Positions 1 to 5,481 of a stretch of 5,481 nt of DNA are shown here, piece after piece. Numbering within the stretch: position 1 is the first letter of the stretch; every line of letters begins with the position of its first letter. The notes beneath the pieces are model-generated. The model did not search any database and was not told the origin of the DNA. It saw only the letters and a list, made by a program, of their open reading frames with translations. The stretch spans positions 1 through 5,481 of the forward strand of contig JBGPIK010000445.1 of the NCBI GenBank assembly GCA_041484845.1, given 5' to 3'. This DNA comes from JBGPIK01 sp041484845. GTDB lineage: Bacteria > Desulfobacterota > Binatia > UBA9968. Made by a program: the position numbers and the translations under genes.

Positions 1-49
1 CTAGAAACAGCGCAAAAAACAACTGGCGTACACCACGCAATGCCATCAT
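1..49 (-). CDS. Start of an exported or membrane protein, cut by the window edge
   Basis: On the minus strand an ATG at 49-47 (a second ATG follows at 46-44) opens a frame that stays open to the window edge and reads MMALRGVRQLFFALFL. It is preceded by GGAG (60-57) followed by a 7-nt spacer, a good Shine-Dalgarno placement. Two arginines followed by a run of Leu/Phe/Ala resemble the n- and h-regions of a Sec signal peptide or a first membrane helix. Only about 16 residues are visible, so the family cannot be named. It is transcribed divergently from the M24 gene and shares its upstream region. A secreted solute-binding protein would fit this pattern, but that is a guess. The reading frame is too short to be certain it is a gene. 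Confidence 0.5.
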   Translation of the reverse strand, partial: MMALRGVRQLFFALFL

Positions 50-72
50 GTTTCTTCTCCTAGGATTGAATT

Positions 73-84
73 AGCCCTTGGGCT
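73..84. promoter_or_regulatory. Short inverted repeat, possible operator
   Basis: AGCCC (73-77) and GGGCT (80-84) are perfect inverted arms around a TT centre. The site lies 24 bp upstream of the minus-strand start and about 200 bp upstream of the M24 start. A repressor dimer site controlling the leftward gene is possible. At 5 bp per arm the element is short enough to occur by chance. Confidence 0.2.
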
Positions 85-179
85 TATTTCGAAGAGTGTC
101 ATGCGTCCGCATAAATGTCCAGCTTTTCGCCGCAGGTTTTGAACTTGTGTCGAATAACGTCGCCCGCTGCGTAGCACGG

Positions 180-209
180 TTGATTCCACGACTCTTTCGG
201 TGGTACAGA
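180..209 (+). promoter_or_regulatory. Weak candidate sigma70 promoter for the M24 gene
   Basis: TTGATT (180-185) could serve as a -35 box. After an 18-bp spacer, TACAGA (204-209) is a poor -10 box, but it is preceded by TG at 201-202 in the extended -10 position. Transcription would start near 216 and leave a leader of about 70 nt before the ATG at 285. The match is weak and rests on consensus comparison only. Confidence 0.2.
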
Positions 210-270
210 AACACAAGCGATTGTGCCAGCCCTTTGCGCCGGTTCGTCAGTTTCAATCAGCAATTTTTGC

Positions 271-278
271 GGGAGGAA
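271..278 (+). promoter_or_regulatory. Ribosome binding site fixing the M24 gene start
   Basis: GGGAGGAA lies 6 nt upstream of the ATG at 285. This strong Shine-Dalgarno match is the main reason to place the start there rather than at the TTG at 78, which begins the same open frame. Confidence 0.8.
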
Positions 279-284
279 TGCTTC

Positions 285-1439
285 ATGCGGCAACGATCCG
301 ACTATCCGACATTTTCCAATCAAGAGATCGCCAGACGTCACCAGGCCGTCTACAAACTCATGGAGCGGGAAGGAGTCGATGCGCTGCTTGTTTACGGTAG
401 CGGCCGCTACGCCTCGGATATTTATTGGCTCAGCGACTGGCCAAGCAGCCGTGAAGCCTACGTCCTTTTTCAAAACGGTAAAGAGCCAGTTATTTTGATG
501 CAGCTCTTCAATCACTATCCTATGGCGAAAGTCATGTCAGTCATCGAAGACGTGCGTTGGGCCGGCGCCAACACGGCTAACAGCGTCGTGGAGCTGATTC
601 GCGAACGCGGTCTGGAAGCAAAAACAATCGGCTTAGTCGGCTCGATCTCCTACCAAACCTATAACAGGCTGCGCGACAAGGTCCCCGACGCAAGCTTTAT
701 CGATCTCAGCGCCAAGATGCGCATGATGCGGACGGTCAGGAGCGCCGAGGAGATCGAACGGATTTGTTTCGCGTCAAAGCTCACCGACCAATCCATCCAG
801 GCGATGGCGGAAGGTCTGAAAGAAGGCATGCGCGAGGACGAAATACCGGCCGTTATTGAGCCGGCTTATCTGAAACACGGCGGATATGCGGGCATCCATT
901 TCATGGCGAGCATGCCGATGCGCAACCCCGATTTTCCGGTGCCGTCACAGTTTCATTCCAGCCGCAAACTGCAAAAGGGAGACTGTTTGATCACCGAGAT
1001 CAGCGGCGCGTATTCAGGCTATAGCGGGCAGATCCACCGGACCTTTTCCATCGGCGAAGGGCCGACGCCGGAATGGAAACAGATGCATGATGTCGCGTTG
1101 GAGGCCTTTGAAACATTGGCGCGCATCATCAAAGAGGGAACAACAACGACGGAAGCTGAAGAAGCGGCAGAGATTATTCACAAGCGCGGCTATAGCATCC
1201 TGGACGATTTAGTCCACGGCGTGAATCAATATCCCCCGATCTTTCAAACCCGATCGACCAAGCGTCACGATTCGAGAGAGATCACCTTTCGTGAAAACAT
1301 GGTGATCGTCATTCAACCCAATGTCATGACTCGGGATGAGAAGATGGGGCTGCAATTCGGCGAAACTTTGCGCGTTACCCAAAAGGGATGTGAAAGTTTG
1401 AATGCTTATCCGCGCCATTGGGTGATTTGTAACGGCTGA
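285..1439 (+). CDS. M24 (creatinase/aminopeptidase P fold) family protein with degenerate metal site
   Basis: From the ATG at 285 this is a 384-residue protein, close to the usual 350-400 of two-domain M24 proteins. Residues ~16-145 resemble the creatinase/prolidase N-terminal domain (RRHQAVYKLM, then DALLVYG at 32-38). Residues ~153-380 form the pita-bread domain: RSAEEIERI (152-160), KGD (231-233), YSGQIHRTF (246-254), HG (311-312), IQPN (343-346) and LRVTQKG (362-368). Prolidase-type enzymes bind two metals through Asp, Asp, His, Glu and Glu. By my alignment those positions are E238, Q249, H311, Q344 and G359, so only the His is kept unchanged. A classical dinuclear metallopeptidase is therefore unlikely. 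A metal-independent hydrolase in the manner of creatinase, or another activity, is more plausible. The substrate is unknown and true creatinase is not supported. There is no signal peptide, so it should be cytoplasmic. It appears to be transcribed alone. Confidence 0.85.
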   Translation: MRQRSDYPTFSNQEIARRHQAVYKLMEREGVDALLVYGSGRYASDIYWLSDWPSSREAYVLFQNGKEPVILMQLFNHYPMAKVMSVIEDVRWAGANTANSVVELIRERGLEAKTIGLVGSISYQTYNRLRDKVPDASFIDLSAKMRMMRTVRSAEEIERICFASKLTDQSIQAMAEGLKEGMREDEIPAVIEPAYLKHGGYAGIHFMASMPMRNPDFPVPSQFHSSRKLQKGDCLITEISGAYSGYSGQIHRTFSIGEGPTPEWKQMHDVALEAFETLARIIKEGTTTTEAEEAAEIIHKRGYSILDDLVHGVNQYPPIFQTRSTKRHDSREITFRENMVIVIQPNVMTRDEKMGLQFGETLRVTQKGCESLNAYPRHWVICNG

Positions 1440-1488
1440 TCGAGTGCTGCCTGCTCGTTAGACGCGCGCCTACGGACTACCGACGATA

Positions 1489-1552
1489 GTCTTGCAGTCC
1501 CGTGGTCCCGTTGTCCTGTTGTCCCGTGGTCCTGTAATCCCGTTGTCCTTTG
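1489..1552. repeat. Tandem 8-bp repeat, about eight units
   Basis: Read from 1489 the DNA divides without gaps into eight octamers: GTCTTGCA, GTCCCGTG, GTCCCGTT, GTCCTGTT, GTCCCGTG, GTCCTGTA, ATCCCGTT and GTCCTTTG. The consensus is GTCCYGTK; the first and last units are the most diverged. The period of 8 is not a multiple of 3, which argues against coding. The units adjoin directly with no spacers, so this is not a CRISPR array. It resembles the short tandemly repeated sequences known between genes in some bacteria, such as the heptamer STRRs of cyanobacteria. Confidence 0.85.
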
Positions 1553-1598
1553 GTTATCTCTCTTCGATCCCTGCCACAGCTTATGGTACTCTGTATGC

Positions 1599-1604
1599 AG
1601 GGAG
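1599..1604 (+). promoter_or_regulatory. Ribosome binding site supporting the GTG start of the VanZ-like gene
   Basis: AGGGAG ends 6 nt before the GTG at 1611. Nearby ATGs at 1583 and 1595 are out of frame, so this site decides the start codon. Confidence 0.65.
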
Positions 1605-1610
1605 ATTCTT

Positions 1611-2144
1611 GTGACAACGAAAAACCAGGCTAAATTTGCAGATCGCCCCCTTTGGAGCGCGTTCCTCAAGAACTGGGCACCGGTGGCGCTTTGGGCGGCT
1701 ATGATCTTTTTTTTCTCGACGGATCTCTTTTCATCGTCAAACACGGCCGACTTCTTAGGCCCGCTGCTAGCTGCGATTTATTCCGGAATAACGGCCGCGC
1801 AGTTCGACGCCATCCATCTGGTTATTCGCAAATCAGCGCATTGGACTGAATACTTTATTTTCTCGCTCTTGCTCATTCGGGCTTTGCAAGGTCATTTGCA
1901 AAGCAAAGTGGACCTGCGTCGCGCCGTATGGATACTGGCGATCGTTTCTTTGTACGCGTTAAGCGACGAACTGCATCAAGCTTTCGTCCCGAGTCGGACG
2001 GCGAGTCTCGCTGACGTCACCATTGATTCGGTCGGAGGAATCTGTGGAATTCTCTGGACTTACCTATGCCCCAAGCGTAAATCATTCGCGGCCAATGCCG
2101 CGCTCGATAATCACAGTCAAGCGGGGTTCTGTAAAAAAACTTGA
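1611..2144 (+). CDS. VanZ-family integral membrane protein
   Basis: This 177-residue protein has about four membrane segments: ~22-38 (after W22), ~80-93, ~104-117 and ~136-151. It carries the VanZ-like signature: an early WAAMIFFFS stretch (28-36), KSAHWTEY (74-81) beginning the second helix, then SDELHQAFVPSR (118-129) and a final helix with D135, D139 and GG (142-143). E120, Q123, R129 and D135 match the E..Q.F.P.R....D pattern of the family, though D139 stands where Asn is common. Founding member VanZ gives low-level teicoplanin resistance by an unknown mechanism; most homologues are uncharacterised, so a resistance role should not be assumed. The start is GTG with AGGGAG upstream. The last 20 or so residues are polar and atypical of the family. 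The next gene begins 50 bp downstream in the same direction. Confidence 0.85.
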   Translation: MTTKNQAKFADRPLWSAFLKNWAPVALWAAMIFFFSTDLFSSSNTADFLGPLLAAIYSGITAAQFDAIHLVIRKSAHWTEYFIFSLLLIRALQGHLQSKVDLRRAVWILAIVSLYALSDELHQAFVPSRTASLADVTIDSVGGICGILWTYLCPKRKSFAANAALDNHSQAGFCKKT

Positions 2145-2169
2145 CAACCTAAGAGCAAATCGCGACCAT
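2141..2169 (+). promoter_or_regulatory. Candidate promoter for the lipoprotein gene, -35 box overlapping the vanZ-like stop
   Basis: TTGACA at 2141-2146 is a perfect sigma70 -35 box and contains the TGA stop (2142-2144) of the VanZ-like gene. At the ideal 17-bp spacing, GACCAT (2164-2169) matches TATAAT at only three positions, including the important second A and last T. Initiation would fall near 2176, about 19 nt before the ATG at 2195. The -10 box is weak, so this remains a candidate. Confidence 0.35.
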
Positions 2170-2194
2170 AGGGTAATTGAGATTTGGACTTCAA

Positions 2195-2752
2195 ATGAAC
2201 GTTCTGAGCGATAAATTCGGCGAATTTTCCCTGTTTCTGATGCTTTTGCTTTTGCTATCGGCGTGCTCGACATCAGACGATAACCCCGCCGCGCTATTTT
2301 CTCCGCTCCCTGTCTCGAACCCTCCAGCAGATCAGGTGGCCACGCGCTCACCATCGGCAATGGAAGCGCTCAGTCGTGGCGTGGGAGCGGTCACTCCCCC
2401 CGGAGCAGCGCTGCAAGACGTTTATTATGAGTTCGATAGCACCAATCTAGCCGTCGAAGCGCAAGAGATCCTAAAGCAGAATGCGGAATGGATGAAAGGC
2501 AATCCGCAGTCGCGTGTCGAAGTCGAGGGCCACTGCGACGACCTCGGCACAGCCGAGTATAATCTGGCGCTGGGAGCGAAACGCGCCCAGGCCGCGAAAG
2601 ATTTTCTTGTTAACCAAGGCATCGATGCCGGACGATTGGTGACCATCAGCTACGGCAAAGAAGCGCCCGCTTGTTTTGAACTGACGGAAGAGTGCCGGGT
2701 CAAAAACCGCCGCGCGCGTTTTGTAATTTTTACCGAGCTGCCGACCTCATAG
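2195..2752 (+). CDS. Pal/OmpA-like peptidoglycan-binding lipoprotein
   Basis: From the ATG at 2195 this is a 185-residue protein. A short n-region with K7 leads to a Leu-rich core and the lipobox LSAC, with lipidated Cys at 24. The next residue is Ser, consistent with sorting to the outer membrane. Residues ~25-72 are a Pro/Ser-rich linker, and ~73-183 are an OmpA C-terminal domain: VYYEFDS (76-82), VEVEGHCDD (108-116), EYNLALGAKRAQ (121-132), SYGKE (152-156) and NRRA (171-174). D115 and R130 fit the two conserved residues that contact diaminopimelate in OmpA/Pal proteins, so it should tie outer membrane to cell wall. C160 and C167 replace the usual sequence before NRR. No tolQRAB genes are adjacent, so calling it the Tol-system Pal is unproven. 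A TTG start at 2177 in frame is possible, but ATG gives a more normal signal peptide. The ribosome binding site is weak (GGA at 2186-2188). Confidence 0.88.
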   Translation: MNVLSDKFGEFSLFLMLLLLLSACSTSDDNPAALFSPLPVSNPPADQVATRSPSAMEALSRGVGAVTPPGAALQDVYYEFDSTNLAVEAQEILKQNAEWMKGNPQSRVEVEGHCDDLGTAEYNLALGAKRAQAAKDFLVNQGIDAGRLVTISYGKEAPACFELTEECRVKNRRARFVIFTELPTS

Positions 2753-2762
2753 CAGTTGCTGA

Positions 2763-2832
2763 AATCTGGAGTATTGGAGTACGGGAGTATTGGGTTTTCA
2801 CGCATCACTCCATTACTCCTCTACGCCGATAC
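2763..2832. repeat. Octamer repeat arms in inverted orientation
   Basis: On the minus strand, 2794-2763 reads as consecutive octamers CCCAATAC, TCCCGTAC, TCCAATAC and TCCAGATT. On the plus strand, 2809-2832 reads TCCATTAC, TCCTCTAC and GCCGATAC. The two arms therefore carry the same TCCNNTAC unit in opposite orientation. GGAGTATTGGAGT (2768-2780) pairs with 2807-2819 at 12 of 13 positions, giving a possible stem with a 26-nt loop. The location between convergent genes would suit a transcript end structure, but there is no T run. Confidence 0.75.
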
Positions 2833-2852
2833 TTTATCCGTAAAGCGATGGC
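2825..2852. terminator. Small hairpin, possible transcript-end structure
   Basis: CTTTA (2832-2836) and TAAAG (2841-2845) form a perfect 5-bp stem around a TCCG loop. GCC (2825-2827) and GGC (2850-2852) can extend it through an imperfect middle with wobble pairs. It lies about 70 bp after the lipoprotein stop. The stem is AT-rich at its core and no T run follows on either strand, so function as an intrinsic terminator is doubtful. Confidence 0.2.
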
Positions 2853-2917
2853 ATTCGAACGGAACGACGTAGACGGGACTTCTCAAAGGCCTGCTCGTTT
2901 TTAGTCTGAACCGAGGT

Positions 2918-2952
2918 GCTCCCTGCCCCCTGCGCTACGCTCCCTGCTTTTC
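2918..2952. repeat. Degenerate 7-bp tandem repeat
   Basis: Five consecutive heptamers can be read: GCTCCCT, GCCCCCT, GCGCTAC, GCTCCCT and GCTTTTC. Two are identical and a third differs by one base; the other two are strongly diverged. The array abuts the permease stop codon at 2954-2956. Its period differs from the 8-bp repeats elsewhere in the window. Confidence 0.5.
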
Positions 2953-2953
2953 C

Positions 2954-5481
2954 CTACTCGTAGCCGATCGCCGATATCACGGGAGTCGAAGCTGCCTGCT
3001 TTGCAGGGCCGTAACCCGCCGCGAGGCAAAGCGCGACGGCCGCCACCAGTGAAAGCACGGCCACCCCATAAGGGTAATAGAATTGAAATGTCCAACCCGT
3101 AAGCATTTTCGTGTTGTAGACGACATGGTGGTAAGCCATCACCGAGCCGGCGAAAAGTCCGACAAGGCCTCCTAGAAGTCCCATCCAACCCGCTTCCATG
3201 ACGATCATCCTGCGCACCTGAGCTTGCGTCGCGCCAATGGCGCGGAGCACCCCGATCTCGCGGCTCCGATCCAATATAGAGGCAAGCAGCGTATTGATGA
3301 CGCTGAAGATCGCCACCACCACCGCCACGATCTCAACGGCGTAGTTCACAATGAATGACTGCTCCATAATGCGCACGACGGCGTCTCTCAGCTCTCGATG
3401 CGTGCTGATGAACAGTTGGTATTTTGCGCCGTAATCGTTTCTAATTTTTTCAATCACCGGGTGCGGGTCCGCGCCCGGTTCCAACCAGAGATCGAACGCG
3501 TCGACGAGATCATCGCGCCAATATTGCTTGTATAAGGCTCGATCGATGAGGACACTTCCCGAATCCGATGAGTAATCCACATAAACTCCGAGGACCTTAA
3601 AGGAGACCCGCCCCGTTGGGGTCGAGAGATCCATGGTGTCATTCGCGCCCTTGGCGAATTTGCTCTGAAAACTTTCGCTGATGATTACTCCTTTGCCTTC
3701 TCCCATTTCTCGTAAAGCGTATGCGCCTCCGCCGCCGATCAACGGCAGATTGCGCACGCCGGCGGAATCGCGTGCCGAAAAAGATTCGATCACGATGGGC
3801 TTGCCTTGATAGGTGGATCGAATCAGCCGATACAGATCGATAATTTTTACTCCCGGGATCGATTTTAGTCCCGGCAAGAGTTCTTCCTTGAGCGGGACAT
3901 TTCTCGGCCCGGCCGTCCGCGCCCCCGAACTGACAATCAAGTCCGCCGTGACCATTTGATTCACCCATGCGAGCAATGAGCCGCGCACGCTGTTGACGAA
4001 CGCGGCAATCGTGAAGATCGCCGCCAGGCTGATCACCAGCGTGGCGACCGTGATCCCGGAACGGGTCGGGTTACGGCGCAGGCTATCCGACGCCAAGCGC
4101 GCTTCCACCCATGAAACCCCGGGCAGCGTCAGCGCGGAGCGCCACAACCCTTTAACGGCGTAATGAATCAGCGCCGGGCAAAAGAAGGCCAATCCCAGCA
4201 AGAATATTAACATCCCCACGACGCCGAGGCTAAAGCGCCGGACGGGTTCCGCAAGCAAAGGGGACAGAAAAACGAAAAACGGCGCGACTAAAAAGCAGAG
4301 AAGACCTAAACGGTTTGCCCAGGATTTTTTTGCCTTGAACCCGGCTTTCCATGCCGTTTGCCGGGCATTTTCCAACGGACTCACCTGAATGGCTTGCAAT
4401 GCCGGATGGAGCGCCGCGGCCACGGCCACCGCAATTCCGCATCCCAGCGCGAGGCCCAGTTCCTGAAAGGTGAAGTCTCCCCGCGCGAGATCCACAAGGG
4501 AAAAAAGATTTCCAACCGTTTCACCGACAGCGACCAAAGCCACCCGCGCCAGCATCCATCCAACCATACTGCCGACGCACGAGCCGCATAGCGCGAGCAA
4601 CAGGGCCTCAACGACAATTAAGCGCAATACTTCAATCCGACGCATGCCCAAGCAACGCAGCGTGCCGATTTCCCGCCTTCGCTGTATCACTGAAACCGAC
4701 ACGGTGTTGTAGATGAGAAAGAAACCGACGAAGAGCGCAATCAAACTGACGAAGAAGAGACCGACTCTAAAGGATGTCAACAATTGGTCAATCTGCTCTC
4801 CCCGTTTTTTCGGGCGCTCCACCTCGGCGGCGCCCGCCAAGCGATCCCTCAGCCGTTTCTGAACCGCTTCGATCCTTTCGCCGTCGGCCAGCGTAATATC
4901 GACGATGTCCAGTTTTCCCTCTTTGCCGAACACGCGCTGCGCAACGGGCAAATCCATCAGCGCAAAACTGCCGCCGAAAACCTTCGCGGTTCCTTGCTCC
5001 TTGAGGAGCGCTCGCACGGTGAAGCTTTGCCTCCCTCTGCTGGTGGCAAGGCTAATGCTTGCGCCGAGCGGAATCTTCAGCCGGCGCGCAAACGATTCTG
5101 TAAGAGCAATCGAATCCGGTTGAGCAATGAAATCAAGCGCTTGGTCCAAGGCAAATTGGGAATTGACAAATTGATAATCGCGAACCGCAAAATCGGTCAG
5201 CAGATCGACGCCATAAACGTAGAGCCGTTCGCCGGGTGCTGCGCTGACCGGCAGAAAACCATCTACTGCGGCGGCGGCATCCTGCACGCCGGGAGTATCG
5301 CGAATAATCGGAAAGAACGATTCGGCAATGCCGCTTTCGGCGTTCGCTACTTGCAACACTGCTTTGCCTGCTATTTGGTCGATCGTCGATTGAAACGAAC
5401 TGGTAAGCGAGCGGTTGACGACGGCGATCGCCACCACGACCGCGACGCCGAGAACGATGCCGAAGAACGTCAGGAAGGTTC
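2954..5481 (-). CDS. ABC transporter permease with duplicated FtsX domain, 5' end outside window
   Basis: The frame is open from the right edge to a TAG at 2956-2954, giving about 841 residues without a stop. A GTG at 5437 is not the real start: the frame continues upstream as TFLTFFGIVLGVAVVVAIAV, the usual first helix of LolCE/MacB-type permeases. Numbering from that GTG, residues ~10-220 are a MacB-type periplasmic domain (with IDQIAGKAVLQV at 19-30). FtsX domain 1 spans ~224-350, with the cytoplasmic stretch RRREIGTLRCLGM at 253-265. Central helices lie at ~377-427. A new half starts with RRNPTRSGITVATL (454-467), has a second periplasmic domain, and ends in FtsX domain 2 (~700-820), with DRSREIGVLRAIGA at 723-736. 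The two REIG(T/V)LR segments are the coupling-helix regions that contact the ATPase, so the protein is an internal duplication. It needs a LolD/MacB-like ATPase, probably encoded beyond the right edge. The substrate is unknown; lipoprotein or lipid release, or mechanotransmission, is typical of the class. Confidence 0.88.
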   Translation of the reverse strand, partial: TFLTFFGIVLGVAVVVAIAVVNRSLTSSFQSTIDQIAGKAVLQVANAESGIAESFFPIIRDTPGVQDAAAAVDGFLPVSAAPGERLYVYGVDLLTDFAVRDYQFVNSQFALDQALDFIAQPDSIALTESFARRLKIPLGASISLATSRGRQSFTVRALLKEQGTAKVFGGSFALMDLPVAQRVFGKEGKLDIVDITLADGERIEAVQKRLRDRLAGAAEVERPKKRGEQIDQLLTSFRVGLFFVSLIALFVGFFLIYNTVSVSVIQRRREIGTLRCLGMRRIEVLRLIVVEALLLALCGSCVGSMVGWMLARVALVAVGETVGNLFSLVDLARGDFTFQELGLALGCGIAVAVAAALHPALQAIQVSPLENARQTAWKAGFKAKKSWANRLGLLCFLVAPFFVFLSPLLAEPVRRFSLGVVGMLIFLLGLAFFCPALIHYAVKGLWRSALTLPGVSWVEARLASDSLRRNPTRSGITVATLVISLAAIFTIAAFVNSVRGSLLAWVNQMVTADLIVSSGARTAGPRNVPLKEELLPGLKSIPGVKIIDLYRLIRSTYQGKPIVIESFSARDSAGVRNLPLIGGGGAYALREMGEGKGVIISESFQSKFAKGANDTMDLSTPTGRVSFKVLGVYVDYSSDSGSVLIDRALYKQYWRDDLVDAFDLWLEPGADPHPVIEKIRNDYGAKYQLFISTHRELRDAVVRIMEQSFIVNYAVEIVAVVVAIFSVINTLLASILDRSREIGVLRAIGATQAQVRRMIVMEAGWMGLLGGLVGLFAGSVMAYHHVVYNTKMLTGWTFQFYYPYGVAVLSLVAAVALCLAAGYGPAKQAASTPVISAIGYE

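Larger units (their letters stand above)
50..284. other. Divergent intergenic region
   Basis: This stretch lies between the minus-strand start at 49 and the plus-strand start at 285 and must hold the control signals of both genes. An open frame in phase with the M24 gene runs back to a TTG at 78, but its translation (Arg/Cys-rich, no family resemblance) does not look like protein, so I treat it as noncoding. Visible elements are a short inverted repeat at 73-84 and a weak promoter candidate at 180-209. No RNA gene is recognisable. Confidence 0.5.
1440..1610. other. Intergenic spacer with octamer repeat array
   Basis: This 171-bp spacer separates the M24 and VanZ-like genes. It contains an imperfect inverted repeat at 1475-1491 (arms GACTA and TAGTC around a 7-nt centre, no following T run) and then the octamer array at 1489-1552. 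A minus-strand open frame crosses it but encodes only the repeats and is not credible. No promoter stands out for the downstream gene. Confidence 0.5.
2753..2953. other. Convergent intergenic region rich in short repeats
   Basis: The lipoprotein gene ends at 2752 and the permease gene, on the other strand, ends at 2954, so both transcripts should terminate here. The region holds inverted octamer arms (2763-2832), a small hairpin (2825-2852), a T5 run at 2898-2902 and a degenerate heptamer repeat (2918-2952). I see no canonical GC-rich stem followed by a T run on either strand. An 11-nt string GCCTGCTCGTT at 2889-2899 also occurs at 1449-1459, in the other spacer. Confidence 0.5.

Noticed and set aside
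78..284. N-terminal extension of the M24 frame from a TTG at 78
   Set aside because: The extension has no family resemblance and is Arg/Cys-rich. The ATG at 285 has a strong ribosome binding site and gives the normal family length.
99..515. Minus-strand open frame of 138 codons
   Set aside because: It overlaps the M24 start antisense and spans the intergenic region. Its translation shows no domain, and the plus-strand gene explains the DNA.
1475..1491. Inverted repeat as a terminator of the M24 gene
   Set aside because: The stem is only 5 bp, with no T run after it, and it merges into the octamer array.
1489..1552. CRISPR-like array
   Set aside because: Units are 8 bp and directly adjoining, with no unique spacers and no cas genes nearby.
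1406..1744. Minus-strand open frame of 112 codons
   Set aside because: It is made largely of the translated octamer repeat and overlaps two recognisable genes antisense.
2177..2194. TTG start for the lipoprotein
   Set aside because: The ATG at 2195 gives a signal peptide of normal length and fits the candidate promoter, which would leave the TTG almost leaderless.
4358..5123. Plus-strand open frames at 4358-4591, 4470-4712 and 4905-5123
   Set aside because: All are antisense to the well-supported permease gene and show no recognisable domain.
5435..5437. GTG at 5437 as the permease start
   Set aside because: The frame continues to the window edge with a sequence typical of the first membrane helix of this family, so the gene is cut by the window.

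Overview
The window looks like chromosomal DNA from an uncultured Gram-negative bacterium. The best lineage clue is an outer-membrane Pal/OmpA-like lipoprotein whose C-terminal lobe carries a Cys pair, a variant I associate with deltaproteobacterial, Nitrospirota and NC10-like groups. A large LolCE/MacB-type permease and intergenic short tandem repeats fit the same picture. This lineage guess is inference; no rRNA, tRNA or other decisive marker is present.

Layout, left to right. (1) Positions 1-49, minus strand: the first ~16 codons of a gene that leaves the window, with a good ribosome binding site and a signal-peptide-like N-terminus. (2) Positions 50-284: a divergent intergenic region. (3) Positions 285-1439, plus: a creatinase/aminopeptidase P-fold (M24) protein that has lost most of the family's metal ligands. 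(4) Positions 1440-1610: a spacer with an array of about eight 8-bp units. (5) Positions 1611-2144, plus: a VanZ-family membrane protein with a GTG start. (6) Positions 2195-2752, plus: a Pal/OmpA-like peptidoglycan-binding lipoprotein, possibly with its own promoter whose -35 box overlaps the vanZ-like stop codon. (7) Positions 2753-2953: a convergent spacer with a second 8-bp repeat family arranged as inverted arms, a small hairpin and a degenerate 7-bp repeat. (8) Positions 2954-5481, minus: a large duplicated FtsX-domain ABC permease whose N-terminus lies beyond the right edge.

Functionally this is an envelope-flavoured but loosely connected neighbourhood. The VanZ-like protein, the lipoprotein and the permease all act at the membrane or cell wall, but they do not form one operon: the permease is convergent with the other two. 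The M24 protein appears to have a separate role, perhaps linked to the divergent exported protein. I see no convincing new multi-gene system. The two most interesting signals are the M24 protein with a degraded metal site and the two octamer repeat families, which share the consensus TCCNNTNN and sit only between genes.
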